DNA of 64,000 nt. Source: Siphonodentalium dalli (Eukaryota > Mollusca > Scaphopoda > Gadilida > Siphonodentaliidae). Each line of letters opens with the position of its first letter. Position 1 is the first letter of the stretch. Made by a program: the position numbers and the translations under genes. The notes below the pieces were generated by a model. That model saw nothing but the letters and a program-made list of their open reading frames with translations, was not told the origin of the DNA and did not search any database. The DNA is taken from assembly GCA_032622095.1 (NCBI GenBank), contig CP136064.1, positions 173,734,310 through 173,798,309 on the forward strand. The letters run 5' to 3'. This document shows positions 24,666-36,181 of the stretch, one piece after another.

Positions 24666-24746
24666 CTATAAAGATGTAAAGATAAACACGCTGATCAGAG
24701 AAAATACCAACAATACTTACAATACAATATGTTTCTTGTCATTTAA

Positions 24747-25001
24747 CCATTTCGTGATGGGAGCTGCGTTGGTGCAGCATTAAAGACCATGTGCCAGTGC
24801 ATTCTCTTATATATGCGAGTCTCCCAAAGGGAGCATCGCATATATAAGAGAATGCACTAGCTCACAAGGTTAAGGTAAATATTGTTAGGCCAATGCATTC
24901 TCTTATATATGTGAGGCTCCATGTGGGAGACTCGCATATATAAGAGAATGCATTGGCACAGGATTTTTGCAAAATTTCAGGAAGCTAGAGTCATGGAAGG
25001 G
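24747..25001. mobile_element. Double-hairpin piggyBac-type MITE, copy 7 (most complete)
   Basis: TTAA at 24743-24746 and 25002-25005. Left end ATTTCGTGATGGGAGCTGCG, then GTGCAGCATTAAAGACC, hairpin 1 (loop CTCCCAAAGGGAG), spacer AAGGTAAATATTGTTAGG, hairpin 2 (loop CTCCATGTGGGAG), CACAGGATTTTTGCAAAATT, and right end GTCATGGAAGGG. No coding capacity. Confidence 0.85.
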
Positions 25002-25335
25002 TTAAGACGCCTAGTAGCGCAGATCAATTTATTACAGAAACATAGTCAAACATCAAGATAACATGATTGTGGTTGATATAATAGAGTGAAATAACAAGTT
25101 AAAAAGTACAATCCCCATCATTCTTCTTTACACATTAAATGTGTGTTATCTCCATATTTTCATAAGATAATTAAATGTTGAAATATGACAAATATCTTTG
25201 GTAGTTTTATATAAACTTATATAAAATAACATATTTCATGAATTTATTGAATATATTTATAAACTCTGTTTATTTGGAATAATAAGAAGAAACATGGAAT
25301 TACACAAGAACCTGGACTTAAAGTCCACATAAAAA

Positions 25336-25621
25336 CCTGCAAATAGTGTGTCTATCATTTGCAGAATGAGGTCCCCCGAGGGTGAATTTAGTGATGCTAT
25401 CACTTAAGGTGGGCTAGCATCACCAAATTCACCCCTGGGGACCTCATTCCCTCATAGGAAAATTCAATCTGATCCTAGGTCTCCCATAGCAGTTGAGGCC
25501 TAAGCAGAATGACGTTCCCAGAGGGTGAATTTGGTGATGCTAGCCAGCGTTGCAGGATAGCATCACTAAATTCACCCTCTGGTGACCTCAGTCTGCAAAT
25601 GACAAACACACTATTTGCAGG
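25336..25621. mobile_element. Palindromic MITE, GAGGTC family, copy A
   Basis: Ends CCTGCAAATAGTGTGTCTAT and, in reverse complement, CCTGCAAATAGTGTGTTTGT. Inside are two inverted modules of GAGGGTGAATTTAGTGATGC / GCATCACCAAATTCACCC. Copies at 51,996, 52,528, 53,318, 59,899 and 60,074. Confidence 0.75.
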
Positions 25622-25979
25622 CCTGCCCACATAATCTGTTTTTAGAATCGAGAGAGTCCACTTTTAGAGATTGCCATGTACGGGTGATTGTAACTCTAAC
25701 TCTAAATATCACGCCGATTCTACAAGCTCATTGTTTATAAGCCATTGACTTGTACGAGTGCAGCTATAGATACTGGGTGTTATTCTATTTTTAATAAAAT
25801 TTTTCTAATTGCGTTATAGTGCATGAATGTCAAGTTGACCTAATTTGTGGACACCATCTGGGTTTGTTTGGATGACATTCAACAAGTGTAAAGAATGTAT
25901 ATATAACAGACCAGATTGATAATTAAGCTAATTAAGTGACAGCAAATTGAGACCTTAAACTTAAATAGATAAAACAAGA

Positions 25980-27118
25980 TGTGTGCACTCGCGTGCTAGC
26001 ATACCCCCACCGTGGCAAATTCAACCCACATTATCCGTAAACCCAACAAAAAAGATTTTTAAATTAAAGAAAAAATTTGGATTAATGATATCGATATGGT
26101 GTCGCAAGAAGCTTGTACAGAAAAAAATATTCAAATTGGTTCATATTTGTTCGAATGATTGCAGAAACCCAAAAAAGGGTAGAAAATGAAACGCAACCTT
26201 AAGATCTAAGATGGCTTTTGTCGAGTGTTTCCTAACTTGATAGCATCCACAATAAAAAATCCCAAATCCCAAATCCACAAAAAAAAAATCCACAAATTTT
26301 CTAAGTCAAAATAAGTCGAAAATGAAGGGTAATGTTAGGAAAAACAGTCCGAGCCAACCCTGAGAGAAGCATGTATACCAAAAGTTATTGAAATCGGTCA
26401 AAATAAGTCGAAAAGTAAGGCGTAACTTAAAAAAAGAAAGTCGGACCGAACAGCAATTAGCATCATGCGGACAGGCGGTCCTATGGAGATTGCATACACA
26501 AAATTATTGAAGTCGGTTCATATTTGTTCGAGTTATGAGGTCGGCCGGACGGACGGACCAACATTTGGGGAGATATGTGGCTATTGAGTTATGTGGCTAA
26601 AATATTTTATGTGGCTAAAATTTATGTGGCTATCAAGTAGTGGACAAACTTTTATGTGGCTATCAAGTAGTTAAAAGTGATACAATTTCTGATTGTGGAG
26701 TCAGAACATGTAGGAATTATAGCAGAAGTAGCTGATTGAAACCCAAAAACCTGTAAACAGCAACTAGGACAGTTGAATAGGAGAAACTGACAGGTCCGTT
26801 ATTGGGTAGCTAGCTACATAACTGTCCGAACTCCTCCTAATGGCTCCTATAGACAGATCATGGATGTCCAAATCTATGGACTTTTTGTTTCCAACTATTA
26901 AGTGACCAAAAAATTAAAGATGCTGATATGGCCAAATAGATCATTTTAAAGGGTTTTAAAGCCACGTAACGGAAATCAGCCACCCATTTTTCTTAAAATT
27001 GGCCACATAAACGTCAGTTGTAAGCACAGACAGATGGTCGGACGGACGGAGAAAGTGTGACGGACAGACGCAGTCAATCCAGTATACCCCCCATTTTCTT
27101 CGAAAGTGGGGGTATAAT
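25980..27118. mobile_element. ACGG-type repeat element with terminal hairpin
   Basis: Starts near GCATACCCCCACCGTGG, contains repeated AAAATAAGTCGAAAA..-type units and GGCCGGACGGACGGACC and GGTCGGACGGACGGAG tracts, and ends with the hairpin TACCCCCATTTTCTTCGAAA then GTGGGGGTATAA. Non-coding. Fits the ACGG-microsatellite repeats common in bivalves. Confidence 0.5.
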
Positions 27119-27259
27119 TAAACTTTGTATCTTACATATGGAGATTTTCTATAACACAATTGTATTAAAGGAAATAAAATACAAGAAACAACCCATTGCA
27201 GTGGATTCAGTTGCTAATAAGCTTATTATCTACTTATGATATAATCTACAGAAACTCAC

Positions 27260-27381
27260 CACAACCCAGTTTTCTGAATGGATTATATGTACCGGTCCCT
27301 TTGCCCGTTTATGGCTCACATGGAAAACAATGTGTCCAGTAATTACATCCAGCATATAAATGTTGAAGAAGTTACTTGTGC
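27260..27381 (-). CDS. EMC1: EMC1 exon (122 nt)
   Basis: Reads GTSNFFNIYMLDVITGHIVF, then KRAKGPVHIIHSENWVV. It matches human FIGIFLIDGVTGRII..QKKAKGPVHIVHSENWVV. TTCCAG acceptor, GTG|GTGAGT donor; phase 1 in, phase 0 out. It belongs to the C-terminal EMC1 domain (DUF1620 family). Confidence 0.98.
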
Positions 27382-27854
27382 CTGGAATAATAACATGTTG
27401 GTAAATAGTTTATGTCTGCAAAATCAGTACAATGTATGAAGGTGAAAGATATATGCTATGCTTTACAAATGCAGTCTGACAAACTTGAGAATAAATAGTC
27501 CACATTTGAAAGCTTGCACGTGGAAGTCGCTAAACCTGTTCCAGGGATAGGGCTAGATATTTGTTCCATACACCAAACATTTAATTTAACAAATCAAATG
27601 CGACATTATTCAGTGCTGTTCCAATCGGCATTTGTTATTTTACAAAGGTATGACATTAGGAACTTTTGGTAGTAAATTTGAGGCTCCCGATAGAGTTTTG
27701 TCAAAAAATTATTACAGGCTGAAGCCAGTACATTTTCTGAGAATACAACAAATGGTGTACAAAAATTTATGACATCTGCTTCAAATATATGCATGACTAT
27801 GTTATTAAACTAAATTATCGAACCAAATCTAAAAAAAAATTATAAAAAGAGTAC

Positions 27855-27971
27855 CTTTGACATTGGATCCAGGCTCCTCTCCCTCTGTTACAACAGCGAC
27901 AACATTAGGGTTGAGGTATTTATAAAGGACGCTTCGATCACCCAGAACTCTACCCTGTGAGTGCACGTGTT
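27855..27971 (-). CDS. EMC1: EMC1 exon (117 nt)
   Basis: With the split glycine/glutamate codon it reads [20 protein letters not shown] then [13 protein letters not shown]. This is almost identical to human [20 protein letters not shown]. This is the most conserved block of EMC1 and the firmest evidence for the gene. TTTTTCAG acceptor, AAAG|GTACTC donor, phase 1 at both ends. Confidence 0.98.
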
Positions 27972-28256
27972 CTGAAAAAGAGGATGGTTCAGTGAATATG
28001 GATGTGATTCTGTTTGGCTGAAAATCATGACAGCACAGTGGCCAAGGTGAGCAAATATTGAAACATTGGCTCCATTATAGTAGGGTGACACTAGGGTCAT
28101 GACCAGGTCGGTCCTTTTGAAGCAAGTCTGGAGATTAGTTTATGCTGTATTTGACATCCATGCACCACAAATATTCCTTTTGCAGTCTGTCAGAAGACCT
28201 TTTGTCAGTCACATGGTGGCCCTACCACTACAAGTCCAAAGAGAGTTGTCAATGTT

Positions 28257-28417
28257 CATCTCTTCATCAGAAATATTTGTGTAAAGCAGCCCAGAAAAAA
28301 CATCATTTATGTATTATGAAATATACAAAATCACATTTATCTCTTCAGAAGTAATATTTGTGTAAAGCATCTCAGAAAAACATCATTTATGTATTATGAA
28401 ATATACAAAATCACATT
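28257..28417. repeat. 81-bp tandem duplication next to an EMC1 donor
   Basis: AATATTTGTGTAAAGCA at 28,272 recurs at 28,353, and AAATATACAAAATCACATT closes both units. Nearly identical copies; ends 9 bp from the donor at 28,427. Confidence 0.75.
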
Positions 28418-28427
28418 GTGGTCATAC

Positions 28428-28509
28428 CTGCTATATTTTTAACAGCGACGTTAGTGATCAACTGTGTTTTCCTCTGTAAATTAACATCCCACACAGGATA
28501 GGCAACAAA
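28428..28509 (-). CDS. EMC1: EMC1 exon (82 nt)
   Basis: Starts FVAYPVWDVNLQRKTQLI and ends VAVKNIA plus one base. It corresponds to human [21 protein letters not shown]. Phase 0 in, phase 1 out; TTTCAG acceptor, GCAG|GTATGA donor. An 81-bp tandem duplication fills the intron directly downstream (28,257-28,417). Confidence 0.9.
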
Positions 28510-29048
28510 CTGAAAGATTAAAATGTTTCCATGTTACTGTCATTAATTATCAATACATAATAACTGTCCTCTGTAGGAACCTTCTCTATGACCAAAAGGA
28601 GTGCCAAAGAGAAAATATACATATATGTGTATTGCATGAAGGACATTTATTTCGGTCAACACACAAGTTATTTGTATTCATGTTTGTTAAAAATGCTGAT
28701 TCGGACATTGTAAGTGACTGCGGTATCACAGCTGCAATGTCTCAACAGGTGTGCTATGTTGCAGTTTGGGAACAATTGTCCGTCATAGTTACTATTATCA
28801 GTTAAGTATGTCAACCGCCACTTTACTCGTCTGATGATTCTGCCTGGACCCATTAGTTTATGGAAGTTCCTCAATTCATCTGGATGAGTGCTCCATCAAA
28901 TGTAACAATCTACAAAGTGAACTTTTGCGTGAGCATGAGAAATAAAACAATTTCGTATTTAGTGGTGATCAACCACCCACAGGATGCAATTGGTTGATGG
29001 GTCCGAGCAGACTTATCGGGCAAGTAAATTGCCAAGCGACACACTTAA

Positions 29049-29251
29049 CCCTTTCATGACAGTAGCTTCCGGAAATTTTGCAAAAACCCTGTGCCAATGC
29101 ATTCTCTTATATATGAGTCTCCCATAGGGAGCCTCACATATATACAAAAGAATACATTGGCCTAACGATATTTACCTTGACCTTGTAAGCCAGTGCATTT
29201 TCTTATTTATGCGAGGCTCCCTATGGGAGCACAGCTCACGTCATGAAAGGG
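29049..29251. mobile_element. Double-hairpin piggyBac-type MITE, copy 8
   Basis: TTAA at 29045-29048 then CCCTTTCATGACAGTAGC; right end CACGTCATGAAAGGG with TTAT in place of TTAA. The second hairpin has lost one arm. Confidence 0.75.
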
Positions 29252-29404
29252 TTATTAACTGTATCACAGTAACTATGATGGACAATTGTCACCAAACTGC
29301 ACCACAGTAGGGTAGCACTTGATACATGTGACACTGACCATTATAGCAGTATGCAATTCAATTCTATACCGGAACATAAAAGAGTAAATACGGTTGATAT
29401 TTAA

Positions 29405-29646
29405 CCCTTCCATGACTGCAGCTTCCTAAAATGTTTTGAAAACCCTGTGCCATTGCATTATCTTATATATGCGAGTCTCCCATAGGGAGAGAATGCATTG
29501 GCCTAACAATATTGACCTTGAGCATGTCCAAGTCAGTGCATTCGCTTATATATGTGAGGCTTCATATGAAAGACTCGCATATATAAGAGAATGTACTGGC
29601 ACATGATCCTTAATGCCACACCAGCACAGCTCCCATCATGAAACGG
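29405..29646. mobile_element. Double-hairpin piggyBac-type MITE, copy 9
   Basis: TTAA at 29401-29404 and 29647-29650; ends CCCTTCCATGACTGCAGC and GCTCCCATCATGAAACGG. First hairpin lacks part of one arm; second is complete. Its right TTAA is 17 bp from an EMC1 exon. Confidence 0.82.
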
Positions 29647-29667
29647 TTAACTAAACCAGATGTTTAC

Positions 29668-29793
29668 CTTTTTGTCGTTCGAGGCTACTCTGTATCCATT
29701 AATGAGACCCTGATCAACATCAACTAAGAACATAAACGCTTTATGTATGTTATCCTGCAGTACTGAAGAGTAGCTTGCTGGATACACATGGAC
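29668..29793 (-). CDS. EMC1: EMC1 exon (42 codons)
   Basis: Starts VHVYPASYSSVLQDNIHK; then MFLVDVDQGLINGYRV. It matches human VTAFPATRNVLRQLHE..FFYLVDAEQGRLCGYRL. Phase 0 at both ends, CTAACAG acceptor, AAG|GTAAAC donor. Only 17 bp separate the exon end from the TTAA of a full-length piggyBac-type MITE (29,405-29,646). Confidence 0.95.
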
Positions 29794-29973
29794 CTGTTAG
29801 AAGATAAAGATACAATAGACCGTTATGTACCACGCAAATAGGGGTAAAGATGTCTCCCGCATGTAAATGGGTGTCAAACGGGAGTAAAGCATTTCTATGT
29901 TGCAAAAGAGCAATAACTCTGGTAAAATGAGTTGCCTGCCAAACCATACAGTTGCAAGTGCAGAGGTTTCTAT

Positions 29974-30260
29974 CAGGGACCAACCTAGAGGTTTCAAATT
30001 GGGAGAGGTCACTGTTATCAGGTAGAAGTAACAATGGCTGAAGTTTTACAATTTACACCGCAACATGCACCATTCTCTGATCCAACAAGAATTATGCAAC
30101 ACAAGAGCTCATTTATAAAACCATTATAGTGAGTAAGAACACCATTATAATCAGTAAATATGCTATAAATATGATGTTGGGACATATGGATAAAAATACA
30201 AACAAGCGGCACATTTTAGGGAGGAGATTTCTCCCTAGTCGCCCTCTAGGCTGGTCCCTG
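29974..30260. mobile_element. hAT-type MITE with 8-bp duplication (287 bp)
   Basis: Perfect target duplication GTTTCTAT at 29,966-29,973 and 30,261-30,268. Ends CAGGGACCAACCTAGAGG and, in reverse complement, CAGGGACCAGCCTAGAGG, matching at 17 of 18 positions. Best-preserved copy of the family. Confidence 0.9.
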
Positions 30261-30479
30261 GTTTCTATGGTGGTTAATATTGATTGAAAACAGAGAGAAT
30301 AAAAATTTCTATGTTGAAAAAGAGCAATAACTGTGCTAAAATATGTCTGACCGATCCCTCATTCGCAAAGGCACGAAATGACTATCCCAGACATTATGAC
30401 ATGATGTGACTAATTATAGATGACTTGATAACTGGTTTTCTTTGTGGGTAATCAATAATTTAATCAATTATATAATTAA

Positions 30480-31260
30480 AGGGACACAAGCAAGGTTCGC
30501 ACTGCCGCTTGCCAAATATAATTTGCCAATGGCAAAAAATATTTTCATTTGGCAAATATTTTATGGGATGTGAACTATCTAGTCATAAAACATCATCAAA
30601 CGTCGGTTATTCATTACGTGTGCCGAATTACAGACAATACAATGGGAAACCAAAACAAGAAATCTATCAATTTACATGTAGCGCAGTCAGCAGTGTTATG
30701 TCAATAGTTATATATAATCTTTTTCAGTTTTCACAAATGGTAATCCCATCTTTCTGTCATAATCAAACTTTCATCAAACAGCAAATCGACCCGTGGTTAA
30801 AATTAGAGTTGGAAACAATTGATGTTGCGTAAACTTTTCATTGAGGCTGTTCTACGTACTTTGTAACATGATCTCAATGTAGATACTGCAGAAGGTAATT
30901 ATTAATCATCCCTTTGTCCATTTGGATTATGGATGCATGTGGTCATTGTAACAATGCATATTAATGGCGACATTATATAACACATATATATGATGTCAGC
31001 ATTATATTACCAGCGAGCATAAGAGAATATTTTTGTCAACAAACATCGCTAATCATGTACAGGTAGCAAGTTCAAATATTTTAGTCTCATTTTAGTTTTC
31101 AGAATATATTTCAATGTTTACTGTCAAGTTTTGATTAAACTTGGTTACGTTTATATTGGACTAATTCGACTTTTATCAGTAATTCCACTGTTTACATAAC
31201 AATGGTTTTGACATGCATAATCTCATTATTGGAGAGTTATTTATTAACAATGAAATTAAG
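30480..31260. repeat. Dispersed repeat
   Basis: AAGGTTCGCACTGCCGCTTG, then GCCAATGGCAAAAAATATTT, leads a non-coding stretch. GTCAAGTTTTGATTAAACTT and GTTTACATAACAATGGTTTT near 31,120-31,210 recur near 48,030-48,120, so at least the right part is a dispersed element. The 107-codon frame at 30,509 matches no family I know. Confidence 0.45.
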
Positions 31261-31454
31261 AACAAGTCAATATATTTTTTCATATACATGTAGATGATAG
31301 TTGTTTTACATATTTTTATGATATTATGCATGAACACACTTCAAATACCGTGAGTCACTTTAAACATCACATCAATAATGAGCTCACAAGTGTATCTACC
31401 CAAAATCAAGTGAAATTAAAATGAATATTTTCCAGACATTTAAACAACAATAAA

Positions 31455-32888
31455 AGGCCGTCCGGCCACAGTGTCCCCCGAAAATGTGGCTTCATTGGGG
31501 GCATCAGCTTTTCTGAAACAAATAACAAGGACCCTAAATCCCATACTAAATTTCAGAACAAATTGGGTGGATTGTACCCATATTCGAACTTGATCTGTAT
31601 TTCGAGCTGATAAACTCATATACCAAATTTGATTCAGATATGATCACACAAACTAAAGTTATCATCCGGAAATCAGAAATTGACAGGATTCTTAGTCGTA
31701 AAAGGGCATTAACTCTCACAAAAATGGGCAGAGCAAACCCATATTTGAACCTGAACTGTATTTTGGGCTGATAAACTATCATACTAAATTTGATTCAGAT
31801 ATGATCACACAAACTAAAGTTATCATCCAGAAACCAGAAATTGACAGTATTCTAAGTCGAAAAAGGGCCATAATTCCTGCAAAAAATGAGCGGATTGTAC
31901 CCATATTCGAACTTGACCTGTATTTCAAGCTGATAAACGCACATTCAAAATTTGGTTCAGATGTGATCACACAAACTGAAGTTATCATCCGGAAACCAGC
32001 AATTGACAGGATTCCAAGTCGAATAAAAGGTCGGTAGACCTCATGTCCGCCTCTAAGTGTCGGCTTGATACGACCGTTGTTTGCGCATAAAAACCTGTCT
32101 TTAGTGCTAGTAAACCTACATACCAAATTTAATTTCATTCAGTACACATTTACTAAAGTTATCATCCGGAAACACCAAATTGGCAAAAATTCTAAGTAAA
32201 AACGGGACATAACTCTGGTGAAATTTGGCGGACGGAACCCGAATTCGAACTTGACCTGTGTTTTGCTGGGAGAAAGACACATACCAACTTTGGTTCAGAT
32301 CAAATAATCCAAACTGGAGTAATCCGTCGGAAACCAAAAATGTTAACAGACGGTCAAATTATAAGTCGAAAAAGGGCCGTAACTCATGTAAAAATAATTG
32401 GACGGAACCCATATTCGAACTTGGCCTGTATCTTTAGCTGGGAAATACACATACCAACTTTGGTTCAGATCAAATAATCCAAACTGGAGTTATCGGTCGG
32501 AAACCAAAAATGTTAACAGACGGTCAAATTCTAAGTCGAAAAGGGGGCATAACTCTGGTGAAAATTGGCGGACGGAACCAGAATTCGAACTTGACCTGTC
32601 TTTTATGCTAGTAAACCCACATACCAAATTTAATTTAATTTGGATCACTCTAACTAAAGTTATCATCCGGAAACCTCGGATGCACGGACGGACGCACAGG
32701 CTGATTATAATAGTCCTCCAGACCTGTTGGGTCGGCGGACAAAAAGGGCCACAACTCTCGCAAAAATGGGCGGAGCAAACCCATATTCGAACTTGACCTG
32801 TATATAGGGCTGATAAATTTGGTTCAGATATGATCACACAAACTGAAGTTATCATCCGGAAACCAGAAAATTACAAGATTCTAAGTTA
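31455..32888. mobile_element. Tandem-unit ACGG-type elements (left part of nested host)
   Basis: Starts GCCGTCCGGCCACAGTGTCC and consists of ~160-bp units carrying AAGGGCCATAACTC, CGAACTTGACCTGTAT and AAAGTTATCATCCGGAAACC, with a GGACGGACGCACAGGCTGATT tract near 32,690. A second unit block follows and is interrupted at about 32,889 by the 2.2-kb element at 32,891. It resumes at 35,089. Related units lie at 53,660-53,800, 55,310-55,690 and 62,230-62,800. Confidence 0.55.
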
Positions 32889-32890
32889 AA

Positions 32891-35088
32891 TGAAAGTGTC
32901 AATGACACTGTAGCTCAACTTAGGTAGGGGAATAATTTAATGGTCGACAGTAAATGGAGGAATAGGAAAAGTGCTAATTGAAATGTCTAAGTAAGACTAG
33001 ATGTACATGTCAATATCAACATTTATAACAGGTTTCATAATGATCGGATCAGGGATGTGGTGATTATGGTGTGCCAAAGGATTTATTGATGCAAAGAGTA
33101 AATTCTAAAATGGCCAACGGCAGCCATGTTTTTTTCCGAATTACCCCAAAATGACTTGTTCCCATCTACAGCCTTTACAAATCTCATAATGATCTGATCA
33201 AAGATATGACCTGTAGCCTGTGCCAATGGATTTAGTTATGCAAAGAGTAAAATCCAAGATGGCTGCTGGCGGCCATGTTTTTCGGCTGAACGACCCCAAA
33301 ATGACTCGTTTCCCATCTACATGTCATTGATAACATACATGACAAATTTCTTGAAGTTCCGACCAAAGCTACGACCTGTAGCCCACACCAAAGGGTTTAT
33401 TCATGCAAAGAGTAAAATCCAATATGGCTGCTGGCGGACATGTTTTTTAGCCAAACGACCCCAAAATGACTCGTTCCCATCTACATGTTAATATTAACAT
33501 CCATGATAAATATCATGATGATCAGACAAACAGTACGACCTGTAGCCTGTGCCAATGGATTGAATTTTGAAATCCAAAATGGCCACCAGCGGCCATGTTT
33601 TTTGGCAGAATGACCCCAAAATGACTCGTTCCCATCTACATGTCAATGTCAACATTCATGACAAAATTCATAAAGATCAGACCATAGGTACGACCTGTAG
33701 CCCGCGCCAAAGGATTTAGTAATGCAAAGAGTAAAATCCATGATGGCTGCTGGCGGCCATGTTTTTTGGCCGAACAACCCCAAAATCACTCGTTCCCATC
33801 TACATGTCATTGTTAACATCCATGACAAATTTCATGAAGTTCTGATCAAAACTACGACCTGTAGCCTGCGCCAAAGGATTTAGTCATGCAAAGAGTAAAA
33901 TCCAAGATGGCTGCCAGCGGCCATGTTTTTTGGCCGTATGACCCCAAAATGACTCGTTCCCATATACATGTCAATATCAATATTCATGACAAATTTCATA
34001 AAGGTCAGACCAAAGGTACGACCTGTAACCCGCGCCAAAGAATTTAGTCATGCAAAGAGTAAAATCCAAGATGGCTGCTGGCGGCCATGTTTTTTGGCTG
34101 AACGACCCCAAAATGACTCGTTCCCATCTACATGTCATTGTTAACATCCATGACAAATTTCATGAACTTCCAACCAACGCAACAACCTGTAGCCCGCGCC
34201 AAAGGATTTAGTCATGCAAAGAGTAAAATCCAAGATGGCTGCTGGCGGCTCAATGGCCGAACGACCCCAAAATGACTCGTTCCCATCTACATGTCAATAT
34301 TAACATCCATGACAAATTTCATAATGATCAGACGAACAGTACGACCTGTAGCCCGCGCCAATGGATTGAATTTTGAAATCCAAAATGGCCACCAGCGGCC
34401 ATGTTTTTTGGCAGAATGACCCCAAAATGACTCGTTCCCATCTACATGTCAATGTCAACATTCATGACAAAATTCATAAAGATCAGACCATAGGTACGAC
34501 CTGTAGCCCGCGCCAAAGGATTTAGTCATGCAAAGAGTAAAATCCATGATGGCTGCTGGCGGCCATGTTTTTTGGCCGAACAACCCCAAAATCACTCGTT
34601 CCCATCTACATGTCATTGTTAACATCCATGACAAATTTCATGAAATTCTGATCAAAACTACGACCTGTAGCCTGCGCCAAAGGATTTAGTCATGCAAAGA
34701 GTAAAATCCAAGATGGCTGCCAGCGGCCATGTTTTTTGGCTGAACGACCCCAAAATGACTCGTTCCCATCTACATGTCAATATTAACATCCATGACAAAT
34801 TTCATAATGATCAGACGAACAGTACGACCTGTAGCCCGCGCCAATGGATTGAATTTTGAAATCCAAAATGGCCACCAGCGGCCATGTTTTTTGGCCGAAT
34901 GACCCCAAAATGACTCGTTCCCATCTACATGTCAATGTCAACATTCATGACAAATTTCATAAAGATCAGACCAAAGGTACGACCTGTAGCCCGCGCCAAA
35001 GGAAATTGTTGACAGACACATGCACACACGAACACACGGACGCCAAGCCATGGCAATAGCTCAAACTTGCAAAAGTAAGTTGAGCTAA
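32891..35088. mobile_element. Pearl/Helentron-like element A with satellite core
   Basis: Starts TGAAAGTGTCAATGACACTG, ~160-bp lead, then about 12 monomers of a ~160-bp satellite, a short (ACACACGG)-type tract, and the terminal hairpin AGCTCAAACTT..AAGTTGAGCTAA. It interrupts another repeat between AAGTTAAA and AAAGGGCC, which defines both borders. Architecture (tandem core, microsatellite, subterminal inverted GTAGCTCAACTT) fits bivalve pearl elements and Helentron-associated non-autonomous elements. No transposase. Confidence 0.65.
33060..34995. repeat. Satellite array A, ~12 monomers of ~160 bp
   Basis: Monomers carry CGACCTGTAGCCCGCGCCAA, then GGATTTAGTCATGCAAAGAG, AAGATGGCTGCTGGCGGCC, ATGTTTTTTGGCCGAA, and CATCTACATGTCA. 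Two monomer types (GGATTTAGTCATGCAAAGAG or GGATTGAATTTTGAAATCC) alternate; the GGATTGAATTTTG type near 34,370 and 34,853 is spaced ~483 bp. Confidence 0.9.
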
Positions 35089-35290
35089 AAAGGGCCATAA
35101 CTCTCGCATAATTCGAACTTGACCTGTATTTTGGTCTGATAAACTCACCTATGAAATTTGCTTTTGATCTAATAACCGAAACTAAAGTTATCATCCGGAA
35201 ACCATTTCTGGACGGACGGACGGCTCGACAAACGGACGGACGGACACCGGCTATTTTAATAGTCCCCCGAATTTTTTTTTTGGAACAATT
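35089..35290. mobile_element. Right part of the interrupted ACGG-type element
   Basis: Continues AAGGGCCATAACTCTCGCA, then ATCCGGAAACC, then GGACGGACGGACGG repeats, and ends GGCTATTTTAATAGTCCCCC. It joins in register with the sequence ending at about 32,888. Confidence 0.6.
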
Positions 35291-35377
35291 AAAAGTTATG
35301 AAGCAACTGCCACTATCTTATAGTTTCAATAAAGTATGTGCACACACTTTTGGCTGTTAGTATGACTGATAACTCAC

Positions 35378-35548
35378 ATTGAATTCTTTATCCATGATTA
35401 AAACTCCTTTCATGAAGTGCTCATCATAGAACATAGTCTGTCCAACTTGAAGCACTTCATATCCAAGATCGTTGATACCGTTAGGTGAAGACTCATCAAC
35501 TTCACCAGTGATAGGGTTAAACAGGAAGAGCAAGCCCTCACCAGTCTT
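35378..35548 (-). CDS. EMC1: EMC1 exon (57 codons)
   Basis: Reads KTGEGLLFLFNPITGEVDE and ends GVLIMDKEFN. It matches human SSLYVFNPIFGKW and KVLLLIDDEYK. Phase 0 at both ends, TTTGTAG acceptor and AAT|GTGAGT donor. The donor lies about 90 bp from the ACGG-type repeat element that ends near 35,290. Confidence 0.93.
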
Positions 35549-35951
35549 CTACAAACACACAAATTGTCTTATGTTCAAATTAGAACAGCACAGAGAGAAT
35601 AGTAGAGAATTAATGAAATCCTGAGCCCACTGTTTGGTAAACCAAATTTATATAACAGAAGTGAGACTTCTGGTGAAAATAAAATTAGAAAAATGCACTG
35701 AAGACTGAACTAAACATAGTATAACCTGCTTGTCAAATGATCTTTCAAATGTTATGGTAGATTTTCTTTATGGTTAACATATTTTAACAAAACATGGTTG
35801 TCTAAAATGGTTGCTTAAATTTCTTGAACATACCTCAACATGAATAATAGATAATTTACACTTTTTAACTGGGTGGGAGAATCCATTTAGTACAGAAAGG
35901 GTTCAAATTAATGCGATCCAGCAGTTTTTAGATATCATACATGGCTCTTAC

Positions 35952-36116
35952 CTTATTTTTGCCGAGGATAGAACAATATGCCTCTAATGGGTAGTGGGCT
36001 GTCGTTCTCTGCACAAACAACAGGAGTTTCTTCTCACCAAACCTCTCAAATGGCATAAGGTCTGGTATGTAGTGTTGCCATGCCACTTTACCCGTCGAGC
36101 TCTTTAGACCATAAAC
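35952..36116 (-). CDS. EMC1: EMC1 exon (55 codons)
   Basis: Starts VYGLKSSTGKVAWQHYIPDL and continues to FVQRTTAHYPLEAY, ending GKNK. It matches human FGIESSSGTILWKQYLPN and the invariant VQRTTAHFP motif of EMC1. Phase 0 at both ends, TTTAG acceptor, AAG|GTAAGA donor. A MITE remnant terminus lies about 48 bp into the downstream intron. Confidence 0.95.
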
Positions 36117-36181
36117 CTAAATAGAGTTATCAATTCATATTGAAGGAACTCTATGTCAATGACTATTCAATATCTCAATAC

